A DNA stretch of 64,000 bases. Origin: Monarcha castaneiventris obscurior (taxonomy: Eukaryota > Chordata > Aves > Passeriformes > Monarchidae). How positions within the stretch are numbered: the stretch's first letter is position 1; every line of letters starts with the position of its first letter. The notes under the pieces were generated by a model. The model was not told where the DNA came from and searched no databases. It was given only the letters and a program-made list of their open reading frames with translations. The translations under genes and the position numbers were made by a program. Location of the stretch: positions 1,922,001 through 1,986,000 of the forward strand of contig JAMPIT010000437.1 in NCBI GenBank assembly GCA_026261815.1, read 5' to 3'. Below are positions 10,901 through 23,700 of the stretch, piece by piece.

Positions 10901-13900
10901 AAGGGGTGACGCCAGTAGGTGTTTCCATCGATTTCAGCAACTGGGAATTGAGCAGGGAGAGAATTCCTTGTGAAAAAAGAAACCAGCAACCAAAATAAAG
11001 GCACCTGCCAGACACATTTCTTTCATTCCTGTAACACAATTTTTTAGGACATGACCCCCAAGAGCAGCAGATCTGTGACAGCTTTTACTCAAAGGAATTA
11101 TTCCCTGGATCCATCCTTTCAGAGGGATTCTGCTGGCTGAGCTCACCAGCACACACACAAACACAGAACTTCAGGAAGGGGCTAAAAATTTAATCCAGAT
11201 GCTGTCTAATTATACAGGAATAAACCTGACACGTGTAAATGCTCAGCAGAGACAGGGAACATCCAGGAACTCAGCACTGAGCCTGCCTGTTTTGCTGGGA
11301 TCCTATGGAAACCAAGCTTGGAGAATTATCTTAGCTCACTATTAAACTTCCACAGTACAGATACACTCAACAACATTAAAGTCAAAAAATCCAAGATTTT
11401 GTGGAAACAACCAACCAATAATTGTGCCAGCAGAATGATCAGGTGCTGAGAAAAACCCCAAACTTACTCTGCAGAGTTCTGGGGTCGATGAGGTGGATGG
11501 TGCTGGTCACTCTGATGCACACACAGATCTGGCTCATGTTCCCCAGACTCTGTGCCAGCTTTGGGGACAGACACACAACGTTGTCCTGCACACCAACACA
11601 AAATAATTTACATTCCTGTTTCAGTAATTTGTAACCAAGTCTTTAGAAAATACTGAAATAAAATTTTAAACTTTGTATTTTTATTTTTGTAGCCCCAGTA
11701 ACTTCTGCATTTCCCATGTAGATCCCTCCCCATCCCCCAAACCCCACAATCCCCTCCATCTCCAGATCCCAACTCATCCCACAACACCCTGAAGATGAAG
11801 CACAGGGAAGTTACCTTGCATATGGGAACAATTTCCACAGAGAAAGTGCTTTTGTAGTTGTAGACATTACTGTGAATATCGTGGGAGATCAAACGTTGGG
11901 ATGATTTGGATCTGTAAAACATGAAAATAGAGTTTGCAGGAAACAAGAGGGACATCACCTGGAACAGGAGATCCTTGGAACAAAGTGTCTCTGTTACAAA
12001 TGCAAATATTAAGGAAATAGAGGTAAATTTTACCATGGCTACATGGAAAACGGGATTTTTGTACAAGGCGTTTTGTCTGTTTTGATGAAAATACAGGTTC
12101 CTTGCATTTTTACTTAAAAAATGAGTTAAAAGTGAAGGATAAAAAACATTTCCCCACAGCTTCTGAGAACTCAAGGCAATAAACAGGAGTGCTGTACCTG
12201 GATGGAACTGTACACTGAAGGAAGTCCACCATCTTCTGGGCATGTTGCTTGGAAGAGTAATAAAAATCCAGGCCATCTGAAAAGAAAGGAAACAAATCCA
12301 TTTCCAGCACTGTGGGGTTTTATCAAATAAAATTCATAAGCTTTTCTCTACACAGCTCCCAGCACACAGACATGAAAGCATCCATCCTAAATCCAGGTTA
12401 TTCTGCCTCCAGACCAACAAAGGCACCCACTCACCATGAATTTCTTTGATCCTTAGTGTGTTTTGATGGAGCCTGTGCTTTAAAATCAGCTGCTCCAAAT
12501 AGTAAAAAGTCTTCTTGTGCACAGTCTAAAACCAAGCAAACACAAAAGCATCAAGGTTATTTAAGAACCATCAAGTGCAAAGCAGGATCTCTGAAGAATA
12601 AACATTTATATGAAGAGATCATCTAGACATGGAGCATCCAAGTAAACAAAAAAGATTTCAGAGTCTTCTACTTACACCAAATTATTTAAAGCTTCCATTT
12701 CTCATTTTTGTGTAACTGGTTGCTAGAGAGACTATTTCCTTTAAAGAGGATTTCAAAGTTTATCTCACTGTTTCCAAACTACCTTAAAATACAGGAGGGT
12801 ATTTAGTTATCCACACAAGATCCTACTGCCAGAATCATTTTAAAGAATGTTAATACTGGACAGCAGAAAGTTTTTCTAAACTGAGTAAGAAAAAAATCCA
12901 ACCATCTTGAACACAAACATGTCCCTGTGGCTGAGTGTGAGGACATTTTTGTCTGAGAAATCCAGAAAATCACCCAAACCTTTGCCTGCTTGTTCAAATA
13001 AAAATTCAGTTTGCCTCTACCTTTTGCCTGACTTGCACCACAGCTTTCCAGAAATCCTTGGCTTCAATCCTGTGACAGTCCTCACACATCTGAGACTGAA
13101 CAACGTATTCCACCACAAACACCTGCTGCAGAACTGCCCCATTTATCACCTGCAAAACAAAAGTGTTGAAGGTTTCAGCTACATTTGGGTCACAAATAAC
13201 AGCAGTATTTTCCCAGCTTTACTGGAGCAGACAATCATTTTCTTCATTCTGATGATTGGCACTTAAATGACAAAATTTAGGCAGGATGAAATCTAATAAT
13301 AATAAGAATAATAATTTAAAAATCCTGCTGTTTGCCATGAAAGATTTTGAAAAGCCACAGGGAGAATGCTGTGCTCCAGTTACCTCTTTCTGAACAGTCA
13401 GTTTGAGCTTGAGCCTCTTGGAATGAGGTTCTGTCCAAATGAATCCTGCATCAATCAGCCGGACCTGCCCGTGGGGAAAGACAAGAGCTTAGCAAACCCA
13501 GCTCTAACTCCCCAAACACAAATTTATGGTTCAGTCCATAGCAAACACGTGAAGAAGTGAATAATCTTAATTAAAAATATATCTATTAATATGCCAAATC
13601 CAATTAGAAATGCTTACTTAGACCATGCAGGTTAACTGACATAAAATAAAGGTGATCAATCTCAGGTCTTTTCCTCTAATAACATTCTGAACCTAAGCAA
13701 TGCCTTACTCAAAAGTGTGAACTTGATTTAATCTATATATAGATCTCTGCTACCCTTTTCCATGTCATCATAAACCAGTGAGAACAAATATTGCATAAAT
13801 AATTTCTGTAATGTGCAAAATGAAGGTATATTAAAAACACATCAGCTTCCCTCAGTTCATTCTGCTCAGCTCCCATCTCTACAGTAACCATTATGAAATC

Positions 13901-14790
13901 CTGACAGAATCAGCTTCTCACCTTGCTCAGGGAAGCTTTGATTTTCTTCAGACACAAAGCCAGGAGCTCTCTCGATTCCAAGGCACAGTGGATCCAGGTT
14001 CCTGGAGGCTGGAGATACCTGGGATACAGGGAGCATTTTACAGCACGTGGAAGCTGCTTCAGCATCTTCAGTTACTCAGAAGACGAGCGGCTATTTCCCA
14101 AGATTTCAGTTTAATAACAGCAATGCAGCCACAACTTTTAGAATCATAGAAAATCATGGAAAAGCGTCTAAGATGACTGAGTTCATCCCCCCAGCACTGC
14201 CACCACTAAACCACATCCCCAAACGCCACATCCACAGGGCTTTTAAATCTCTCCAGAGACGGGGATTTCAACAACTGTGCCACGGCTGGACAACCCGTTC
14301 CAATGAAGAATTATTCCCAATATCCAAATTACCCCTTTCCCGGCTGCTCCCTCCTGTCAGGGAGCTGTGCAGAGCCACAAGGTTCCCCCCGAGCCTCCTT
14401 TTCTCCAGCCTGAGCCCCCCCAGCTCCTCCTCTCCAGACGTGTGCGCTGTTGCCTCCCTAAACTCTGACACCGATGCATTCCAAGGACATTTCGCTGCCA
14501 TCCCCAGCAGTTTCGCGGCTCCTCACCTCTCGCATTGCTTGCAGAAGTGCACCGTGCCCTGCTTGGGGATGCCCTCGGTGATGTCCACCTGGGCCCTCAG
14601 GCAGCCCACGCACATGTTGGCCGGGTTGGGCGGGATGGGGACGCCGCACTGGCAGCACAGGCTGGGACACAGGGAAGCACAGTCAGTCACAACCACAGCC
14701 ACAACCACAGCCACAGCCACCCTCAGCCCCCAGCCCCGCTGCTCACATGTGTCCCTGTGCCGGAGCCGCCGGGGCCGGCAGATACTCCAT
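7907..14790 (-). CDS. NMD3: 60S ribosomal export protein NMD3 (15 coding exons)
   Basis: Adapter that loads exportin CRM1/XPO1 onto nascent 60S ribosomal subunits for nuclear export. Coding exons, all with GT-AG borders and matching phase: 14747-14790, 14527-14661, 13922-14018, 13384-13464, 13021-13149, 12435-12525, 12198-12276, 11815-11911, 11468-11585, 10795-10940, 10124-10236, 9392-9464, 8841-8947, 8476-8546, 7907-8040. They total 1515 bases, or 504 residues plus stop; human NMD3 has 503. N-terminal zinc-type Cys motifs are visible: C-C-x-C near residues 17-20, C-x2-C at 32-35, then C-K-Q-C and C-E-D-C. A basic R-S-K-R-Q-R-R-R stretch near the C-terminus fits a nuclear localisation signal, and L-A-E-M-L-E-D-L-H-I close to the end fits the known leucine-rich export signal. 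The start is the ATG at 14788-14790, which begins MEYL as the family begins MEYM. All exons are intact. It is transcribed from a CpG island and convergent with the SPTSSB-like gene. Confidence 0.97.
14130..14430 (-). mobile_element. CR1 LINE fragment inside NMD3 intron 2
   Basis: On + it begins with the reversed tail (AGAATCATAGAAAATCATGG) and proceeds through ACCACTAAACCACATCCCC, CTCCCTCCTGTCAGGGAGCT and GAGCCACAAGGTTCC, so the element runs on the minus strand like the host gene. It fills most of the intron between exons 2 and 3. Confidence 0.85.
14686..14730 (+). repeat. Short CCACAG / CAACCA repeat in NMD3 intron 1
   Basis: Imperfect 6-bp repeat (CACAACCACAGCCACAACCA and continuing) immediately downstream of NMD3 exon 1 on the gene strand. 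Confidence 0.7.
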
Positions 14791-14889
14791 GGCTGCGGGA
14801 CACGCCGCGCTTTCCGGCCGCCAGAGGAAGAGGAGGAGACGGCGGGGCCGAGCTCGGTCCGGCCCGCGGGAAGGCGGAGCGAGGGGGAC

Positions 14890-15225
14890 GAGGAGAGGCG
14901 GGCGGGAAGCGTGAGGGGATCGTGGGGGGATTGTGAGGGAGCCCGGCAAGGGTCGTGAGGGGCTGTGGAGAGGCGGGGGAAAGCGGCGAGGGAGCCGTGA
15001 AGGGATCGTAGGGGAACTGTGAGGGAACGTGGAAAAGGCTGCTCGGGGGCCATGGAGAGGCGGGCGGGAGCTGTGAGGGAGCCGTGAGGGGGCCGTGAGG
15101 GGGCCGTGGTGGAGCCGCCATGGAGAAGCGGGCGGGAACGGTGAGGGAGCCATGGAGGAGCCCTGAGGGAGCCCGGAAAGGGCCGTGAGTGAGCCATGGA
15201 GAAGCGGGCGAAAACCGTGAGGGAC
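14890..15225. repeat. Degenerate GC-rich tandem repeat upstream of NMD3
   Basis: Short GTGAGGGAGCC / CCATGGAGAAGCGGGCGGGA phrases recur with variation. GAGAGGCGGGCGGGA or GAGAAGCGGGCGGGA recurs at about 14893, 15056 and 15122, and GAGAAGCGGGCG again at about 15200. The repeat lies within the CpG island on the promoter side. Confidence 0.7.
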
Positions 15226-18174
15226 CTACGCTGTTAAAATTCATTAATTAAGAATTAAATGATACTTTGATTTACAAGGAGGAGCTGGTACAGCCCGTTC
15301 GGTTTGTACTCCATTTGTGATGTATCATAACCACCCTTTGGAGAAGAGGAGCCGCCGTGGCAGGGGGTCAGAATTAAATGACCTTTAACGTCGTTTCCAA
15401 CCCAAACCATCCTGAGGTTCGGTGATTCTGTGGTACCAAGGTTTGTTAGTGGATTAGCATTTGTTTCCTGCAGGTTATGCTGGAGAAAAATAAAGCTGAA
15501 TTGCATCAACACGGTGCCTGGCTTTTTTTAATGTGGTAGCATCCCGGCGGAAAGGAAGAGTTCTTTCACTCAGGGACTGAAAATCACAGCCTGTCAAGCT
15601 GTCTGCCGTGTTTTTAATTCTTTGGCACATTTTTTTCTTTGGTGGGCTGCTGGTATTCACACACTGTTCCTCACTTCTGCTCCTTTGAAATTAAGTTTCT
15701 ATGCAGACCTCTCTGGAGACTCACTATGGACCATATTACGAAAAACAATGAAAGGAAAAAGCAAAATTTAAAAGAATTCAGTTTCCCTACACTGAAGTTT
15801 TGTTTCAGAACCTTTGCTACACAGTGGGTGTTATATATTTTTTACTTTGAAGCCCTGATGAATCACTCTGTCTTTGATGTGTTTGATTTAGGAAATAAAA
15901 CACTTCCAGGCTGGCATTTGGCGAGTCCAGCGCTGGGAAAGGGGTAGGACAAAGCCTGTCCTTGATGGAAGCCACATCTTTGAAGTCACTGGGAGGAAAA
16001 TTCCTGATAATGCTTGAAAAGTTTCCATTGCAGATTTATTTTCAGCTGCAGGTGTTTCCACGTAATTTTGGTGCAAATACATCAAACCCCACCTCAGCTC
16101 AAGGCACAGCCTCAGTTAATATCAGAACTGGGCTCTTTGTAGTCACCAAGGTACTCTCTATTTCCTTTGCAAGCTGTGGTTGTCCTCTGGCTTTTGTGGA
16201 AATTTTGTGTGTTTCAAATTGTGTTACAACCACTTCTGAAGAAATTAATATTTTGCACAAAATAAACAAGGTAAAAAGCAAAGCAGCCTGAATCTCACCC
16301 CTAGTGAAAGGTATATCAGTTTGCACTGATTTCTGAGGTGTTTTTCAGTGAGTATTACATGTTATATTGATTTTATATAGGAGTTTTCTGCCTCTGCTGC
16401 CATATTCTTTCACAGCATTTAAAGGATCTGTGTGATAGGCAAGGACAGCAAGCCCACCATTTAAATACAGCTTAAATTTAAACATTTAACCCCATTTAAA
16501 AACAGGTTTTAATACAGATTTGCTCTCAGGCTTGTTTGCAGGTGGCTGGGCCCTCAAGAAAGTACCTGTAGGTGTTTTTGGGAAAGCTCAAGTGCCAAGG
16601 CCAGAAACACCAGGAGAGTGTTTGTGCCAGTGACAGCAGCTCCCAGCAGCTTCATTTTCAGTAGGAAAGTCCATGAGAACAATAAATTGGGAACGATTCC
16701 TGTGATTAATTGAACAGACACCTGAGGTCACTATTCCCTCACAGAAAGCAGATCCAGGAAAGGAGGTGCTGCCTCTGCCCGAGGAGTTCCTGGGACCTCT
16801 CCTCCAGTTGGAGCTGCTGTGACCTTCCCAAAGAGGGTTTGTTCTGGGCTGCTCTTTTCATTACCTGTGCTCATTTCAATCTAAAACTCCCAGGAATTAA
16901 AGAACAGGACCAAACACAGTGTTTTACACTGGTTTTTTTACTGTTCACTCTCAAATAAATTCGGGATTCAGAGCAGTGTGCACAGCAGCTCCAAGTCACA
17001 AACAGTAAAAATACCCTTGTTTAACTGCAGGATTTTAGCAACTGCATCTGAATGGAAGCAGGGGAAGTGCAATAACAATAAAACACCTCTATGATGCCCA
17101 GTTCATAGAGTTTTTAGGTGCCCAGTTGAGTTTTTAGGAGGATCCTGGGGACACCCAATCTGTATTTTTTGCTGCTGAGGTCCTCAGCGTTCACACATTC
17201 CTGACAATTTTGCTCCTCTTCCTTTTGCATCAAGTCATGATTTGGAGGAAGGGAGCAGTTTCCATTCAGACAACAGAAGAGCTGCCAGGATTCAGAGAGG
17301 GGAATTAAAAGCAGGAATTTGAGGGAGCTGTTGTAGGCTCCAAGGTGGAGGCAGCAGCTCCCAGTGGCCACCAGAGACATTCTTGGGCAGGGACAGATTG
17401 TGCCTGGCCTGTGTGTGGGGCGGCAACTCCCAGTTTATTCCAGGATCTAGCTCCCAGTTTGGTTGTAACCAGACATCACCAAGTGGTTTATTCCTTTGAG
17501 GAAGCAGGGCTCTCCTTGCTTTTCATGGATTGCAGCTGGGAAGTTGCAAACTGATAATTTCAGCAAGGCAGCACACGCAGAGCTGTGCCTCGGCTGCTGC
17601 TTCAGCTCGTCCTCTGGGTCTGAATGGGAGGAAGAACATCCCCTGATTCCACTGGGACACGGCACTTCCAGGGGCTGCTCGCCCTGAGCTCACCTGCACT
17701 AAATTTACTGGGATAATGCTCCAATTATTATCCAGTTCTTGCCTATTTCTTCAGTTCTTGTGAGGAATCCAATTAACAATCCAATTTAGAGTGCGAGCCA
17801 CGAGCGTTATCAGTGCTGAACTTCAGAGGCAGGAACAAGGGGAGCCGGAACAACTCCTTTAAAATAGCTTTGTGACAGGGATCGGGATATTGTGACATTC
17901 CGCTTTCAGCTGATGGAGATGAAACTGTGTTGCATCACCAGCTTTAATGAGCGTTGTCATAGCACAAATACCTGTGGGTTGGCTTCCTTTTCATGTGTGT
18001 GTGAAACTTGCACGTCAGACATGCTGGATGCAGTGCAGGGATACCTCTGGAATTGCTGCCCTGTGTCAGCAGAGGGGGATAATTCCCAGCCCTGCTGAAG
18101 CAGCTGGGAATAGCTGGATGCTGCCAGTGATGCCTTATCCTGGTCTTAAAAATCAAGAGGCGAACACGGTTAGA

Positions 18175-18560
18175 AGGGGAAAAAGGGTTTTACCTTGGTA
18201 TTTATTGTAAGGATCCTTAGGTGCACCACGAACAGGTCGAATACACCTCTGTGCACCCCTCTTCTAGATCTGGTCTTACCTTCTAGGTCTTACTAATTAG
18301 CATATCTATCAAATATTCCCCAATGAGAGGCTCAAATGAGCCCCCTCTCCCAAGGAACCTTCCCCTGGATGGTTCTATCTTAGTTTACAAAATGTGCTCT
18401 GGAGAGGACCTTGGGGTCTGGGCACCCTGGCACCCGAACTACAAAGCCTCTAAAATGTTTAGTCTCTTAGCTTAACAAACAAGTCCAAGAATGTAGGCAA
18501 AAAAGTACTAAGAATACAAAAGTTGCAAAAAAGTGTAACAGGGATATGAAAGAAAAGACA
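18175..18560 (-). mobile_element. Probable solo endogenous-retrovirus LTR
   Basis: A block unlike its surroundings. A TATTTATTGTAAGG near the left end reads as an AATAAA-type poly(A) site on the minus strand, followed by U3-like sequence with no coding capacity. Ends and target-site duplication were not resolved. Assigned by general resemblance to songbird LTRs; a search against a bird repeat library would decide. Confidence 0.45.
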
Positions 18561-18809
18561 AAATTCATCATGGCATCACCAGGGGCAGAGCTCTGCTGGG
18601 TTTGGGCACTCAGGGGAGCAGTGGGTGCACACGGCAGTTTGGCACTGAAGGACATCCTCTGCTTCCTAAATCCCTGGAACCTTTTAAAAACCTCCTCTGT
18701 GCCCATCACGGGCTTACAAACAGTGGAATGTTTCTTAGTAGCCTTTACAAACCAAACTAACCCAAACCATGCTCAAACAAGGCGACATCCCAGATGAATG
18801 ACATTAGAT

Positions 18810-19030
18810 TTAGATTAGATAGGGGGGAGCAATTTTTCCCTGTGAGGCCCTGGCACAGGGTGCCCAGAGAAGCTGGGGCTGCCCCTGGATCCCTGGCAGT
18901 GCCCAAGGCCAGGCTGGATGGAGCTTGGAGCAATGTGGGATACTGGAAGGTGTCCCTGCCCATGGTAGGGGCAGGATGGGATGGGATTTAATTTCCCTTC
19001 CAACCCAAACCATTCTGGGATTCTATGAAA
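18810..19030 (+). mobile_element. CR1 LINE 3' end
   Basis: Carries GCCCTGGCACAGGGTGCCCA, GGATCCCTGGCAGTGCCCAA and a tail CCAACCCAAACCATTCTGGG then ATTCTATGA. The order is that of the CR1 3' region on the + strand. Confidence 0.85.
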
Positions 19031-19439
19031 TTGGACCATCTGGGTATTGCAGGGGAAAATCCTCCTGTGATAACTCGAACACCACAGCTTAATCTTCCTT
19101 GATAACCACAGATAGCCATGGCAAAGGTTCCACTTTAAGGAAAAGCATGGACAGGAGCCAGGAGGTGTTGCTTTAGTCCTGGTGTGTTTGTTACCAGGCT
19201 GCACCAAGACTGAACCTCGGACTAAGAAATAATTGTTTTAAAAAGGTAAATATTTGCTCATCAGAACACGAGAAGGATCTGAGGATGTTTGTACAGAAGC
19301 TGTTTGCTTTCCTCTTGCCTTTGGTAATCTTCCGTGTCCCAGATGAAACATCTCATCCCATTAAAGGAATCCTGGTGAGAGGGTGGGGTGAGCTGAGAGC
19401 TGCTGGGAGAGGGTCCATGACAGTGTCAAGTGTGGACAT

Positions 19440-19662
19440 CAGGAGAGGTTCAGGTTGGATATTGGGAAGAATTCCTTCACTGAAGGAGTGGTTAAGCTTT
19501 GGAATGGAGTGCCCAGGGTAGTGGTGGGGTCACATCCCTGGAGTGTTCAAACAACACTGGATGTGGCACTTTGGGATATGGTTTAGTGGGTTGGAGGTTG
19601 AAGGTTGGACTTGATCATCTTGGAGATCTTTTCCAACCTCAATGATTCTGTAATTCTGTGAT
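19440..19662 (+). mobile_element. CR1 LINE 3' end with intact tail
   Basis: Includes GGTTGGATATTGGGAAGAAT, GTGGCACTTTGGGATATGGT, GGTTGGACTTGATCATCTTG and the tail AATGATTCTGTAATTCTGTG. It is the most complete CR1 3' end in the window. Confidence 0.9.
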
Positions 19663-20552
19663 CAGAAAAATGAGTGTATTTTTCACAGAATTTACATTTT
19701 CACTTTTCTCTGATGAGAGAGCATGAGAAGAACAATGTGCAGGTAAAAATATTGCACATGATGCCTGTTCAAAAGCTGTATGTAGAAATTATGGGTAGAG
19801 TTGACATTTCCTAGACTTCAGTTCCCTGACCTTCCTTGCCTCGCTCTGGCTGGCTGGAGACAAAACCAGGGAAAATGCCAAAAATACAGTCCAGTGAATG
19901 AAGATTGCTTAAACAGGGAAGGAAAACATGGAAAAAGGAAGAGTGGGAGGAGGACGAGGAGGACAGGGACACTCTGTCCACCTAGGGCTTCACCAGACCA
20001 CTGGGACATTGTAGCATTAAGCATTTTCCCAGTGGTAACCTAGGCTGTGCTGAAATAAACGGAATTTACTAAATGAAATGACAATTCACTCCTTCTTCTT
20101 AATTATTCATTATTTTATTTTGCCTGCTGCAGTCCTCTCTGATGGCATTTGCATTTTACAATTATTCGGGGAGATAAATTCCCAGGGGGAGATGTTGCAA
20201 TTGTCGTGGGCTGGATTTCTCTTCCCACGTTCCCACCTTGTTGGCACAGGCACAGCACGGAGCTCTGACACATCCCTGGGAAAAGGTGCCTGAGCAGCTC
20301 TTGCTCAGCCAGAGCATTGCAAAACCAGGAATCTCTGTATGGCCAAGGGAGGGGAAGCTTCCCAAGCTGATCCCAGCGCTGCAGCTCATGGTTTATTTAG
20401 GAGTAGCTGCGTTTATGTGAAAGATGATCCCAGTGATGCTCCTTTGGCAATTGAAGATTTCTTGGGGAAAAGAGGCCACGGAGCCAGGGCTGCTGCAAGG
20501 GGCTGGTTCAGTGCCCGAGTCCTGAGGTGGATGGATGGAGGGGATTGGAGAG

Positions 20553-20790
20553 GAATGGTTTGGGTTGGGAGGGACCTTAAAGATCACCCAGTGCCACCCC
20601 CTGCCATGGGGACACCTTCCACTCTGCCAGAGTGCTCCAAGCCTCATGCAGCCTGGCCTTGGACACTTCCAGGGATGGATCAGCCACCCTTTCTCTGGGC
20701 AACCTGTGGAACGTTCCCAGGGAATGATTTCTCCCAGGGAAGGATTTCTCCCAGGAAAGGATTTCTCCTAATACCCAGTTCCAAATTAAA
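20553..20790 (-). mobile_element. CR1 LINE 3' fragment, reverse orientation
   Basis: On + it begins GGAATGGTTTGGGTTGGGAG and GACCTTAAAGATCACCCAGT, the reverse complement of a CR1 3' end. A GGATTTCTCCCAGGAAA-like unit is repeated three times at about 20725-20770 inside it. Confidence 0.8.
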
Positions 20791-23700
20791 AATGATACTG
20801 AACTGGGCGTGGGGCTCTGAAGTATTTTGGTGCCACTAAAATACATCAGTGATAAGGAAGAGCTTTTGGATACCAAAATTAGCCAAAATTTGGATATCAG
20901 TTACCTCAGATTATTGGATAGCACGGGAGACACATGTCTGTGGAAGGTTTGGGCACAGGCAGAAAATTGGAATTTTTTAATGTGTCTCCACAGCAAGCCT
21001 GAGGCAGCACAGACTGCTGGGTGTAGGTACCCACACCTCAGTACCAGTCTGATTCCACTTGAGTTCACCTTCAGTTCTCACATGGGGAGAAATACTGAAA
21101 AGGAAAACCAAAAGTGTGTGGAGAAAACTTCCTGGGATGTATTATTTACCCAGAGTGAAATCACAGACGTGTCCCAAACTTCCCCTGAGCAAGGCGTCAT
21201 CTTGTCCAGAGCTGGATGTGTTGGATTAGTTTGCAGCATCTTTTTTTGAGCTGTTCCTTCATAAATCACTCAATCTGTGCATTTGGCAGATAATTAGTGC
21301 CTCAGCGAGGCTTCTCTCTTGTGCAACTGGTGGCTGTGGAAAATGCAAGGAACTGATGGAAGCCCTTTCCTCTGCCAGCCTGAAGGGTGAGGCCTTTGCT
21401 CCCTGTTTTTAATTACAGTGCTGCAATCCCGTTCCAACCCTTTCCACGTCGGGCTGCTTTATCCTGAGCCTCACTTGTTTCATGTCAGGTTCTCCATGAT
21501 GAACATTTTACCTGCATTTTCTCCTCCTGTTCGTTTTTTTTAGTACCTACGGCTCCTAAAAATTCACAGAGTGTAACTCATCCTTGAGTATGACCTTGAA
21601 ATAAAGAGGTATTTCTGATCCACTCCATGATTGCAAAGCAAAGATAGGAGCTGCCAGGAAAAATAACGGGAGCAGCACCCTGGCTGACCATGGATCTATT
21701 CCTCACCCTGCCACAATTTACCTGCATTTCCTCCCTCTTTGCTCAGTCATTGTAAGAAAAGCAGAATCTGATTTTTTTCGTATGGATTTGCCAGATTTAC
21801 CCTCTCCATTGTGTGGATATTTCCCCTCTCCTCTTTGTCCTGGTTCCTGACTTTCTCCTTTTACCTGAGCACATTCCAGCACTGAGATCCTTATTTTGAT
21901 GCAAAGGGTTTGTGTTCACGGTTTTAATTTCACTTTTAAACCCAGACTAATGCGTGTCGGTAACTGAGGAGGGCTATAATTTATATTAGGCCACATAAAG
22001 CAATTTCCAAAGCATATTTTGAGCTTGGAGCTCCTTATTCCAATAAAAAGGAGGCCTTGGTTCTCCTGGCTGTACTGAAACCCCAGGATCAGCAGAGTTT
22101 ATCAGCTCTTACCTGTCCTGATGGAGCAACTGCTGAAATAAGGGTGGGGCAGGCAGGGATGATGACAAGTGGGAAATCTCCGAGTTAATTCTAACCTCCA
22201 CCCGTGAATCAGAGCCTTCCAGCCAGGGAGTTTCCATGGAAGTTGCCTGGAGATATTCTCAGGATTTGGGCTCCTCCAATCCAGGCAAAAGATTTTTTGT
22301 TTGAAGGACTGTGAAGGACAAAGTTGATCCTGCTTTGAGGCAAGGGGCTTTGTTTAGTGCAGGCTGCGTTTTCCTTGCTGGGTGTAAGGACAGAGTGAAG
22401 AGGAGCCCATTTCCTCTTGTCTTTTCCTGGTGGAGTCGTGGGACAAGCTCAGATCCAGCCTTTGGAGCACCTCAGGAGGCATCAGACCTCCTCTGTTAGC
22501 TCACAAGCACTGAATTTTCCATTTCCTGGGATTATTTTCCCAGAACATTTCACTGATTTCAGTTCCCTTGATTCCCTTGACTGCATCAAGTTTGCAGCAG
22601 GGCTGCTTTGGGTGGTTTGATGTGGCTGTAGGGGCTGAGCATCTGTGCTTTAAGAGGAGTCCAGCTTTGCTCCTGACTGCCCAGTTTTTCAGTTTGGGGT
22701 AGGATTTCAGGGTACAGCTGTTGTTTGGTGTTTGAGGAAAAAACAATTGAAATTATTTGGGTAGGGCTGAGAGGATGTCGCTGCTTTTGCGGCAGTGCTG
22801 AATATTGATGATTCTGTGTGATTAAGAGGAAGTTACTCCTCGTTCAGTAATATTTCATTTGCAAATCAGCCTGTTCTGCTTTAATTTCAGTGCTCAGCCT
22901 GGCACGTGGCCACTTGTCCACGTCTGTGCCCTGGGGTGCAGCAATTCATCTGTGAGAATTGTCCCAATTTTGGCTCTCGTTGGTGCTGCACAAGTGTAAT
23001 TTGCTGTTCATGTGGTTCTGCTGACTCTTCTACACCTGCTGGGCTTCTTTTACAACGCCTTAAGTAGTTGTGTGGATTTTTTTCCCTAACTTCCAAATAA
23101 TTAAGGGATTAAATTTAGAAGCGGAGCATTCAAATGGAGAATTTTAAATTATGGCTGAATCACAGCAATGAGAAAAATCTTAAAAAGAAAAAGGAACTTG
23201 TTTAAGGTTCCAAAATTTGTTAAGCACAGGGATTTTTCCTGGAACTCTGTGTAAATTGAACACTCAGACATGCAGGGGCACCGGTGGTGATCCTGATCCC
23301 TGTGTTCCCTGGGGAACAGCACAAAGGGAAAGGCCCTTTGAAAGCTGTTTTTAATAGTTTTGGGTAAAAGCTGCCCGCAGGGGCCTCGGGAGGAAACTTC
23401 TGGAGGTTCATGGTGTGGGCACGTGGATGTGTTGTGGCCCTCAGTAATGGATTTGGGAGGTGATCCATGAAATTGGCCAGGAAACCTTTATGGCAGGATA
23501 AATGAGAGCTGTGATGAGATGAAATTAAGAAAATGAGTTTTAAACAAGAGGTGTATGGTGCTGGCCAGCTGAGCCCCAACATTTGCCATCCCTTACATTA
23601 ATGGGGCATTTGTACTTTCAGGGTCAATGCAGCTGGAATTGGATCATCTCCCGTTCTGCTTTTTGTTCCAGTTTTCCCTGCTGGATTATTGGTTCTGTTT

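Larger units (their letters stand above)
14380..15240 (-). promoter_or_regulatory. CpG island / NMD3 promoter and first exon
   Basis: GC- and CpG-rich block around the NMD3 ATG (14790). Just upstream of the ATG on the NMD3 strand lie a pyrimidine run (complement of about 14820-14840), which could give a TOP-like 5' end, and a CCGGAAAG ETS-type motif (14810-14817). No TATA box is seen, as expected for a housekeeping gene. The transcription start is not resolved. Confidence 0.65.

Noticed and set aside
14047..14958. 303-codon + strand open frame opposite NMD3
   Set aside because: It runs through a CR1 copy, NMD3 exon 2 antisense and the GC-rich repeat; it is a shadow of NMD3 and repeats.
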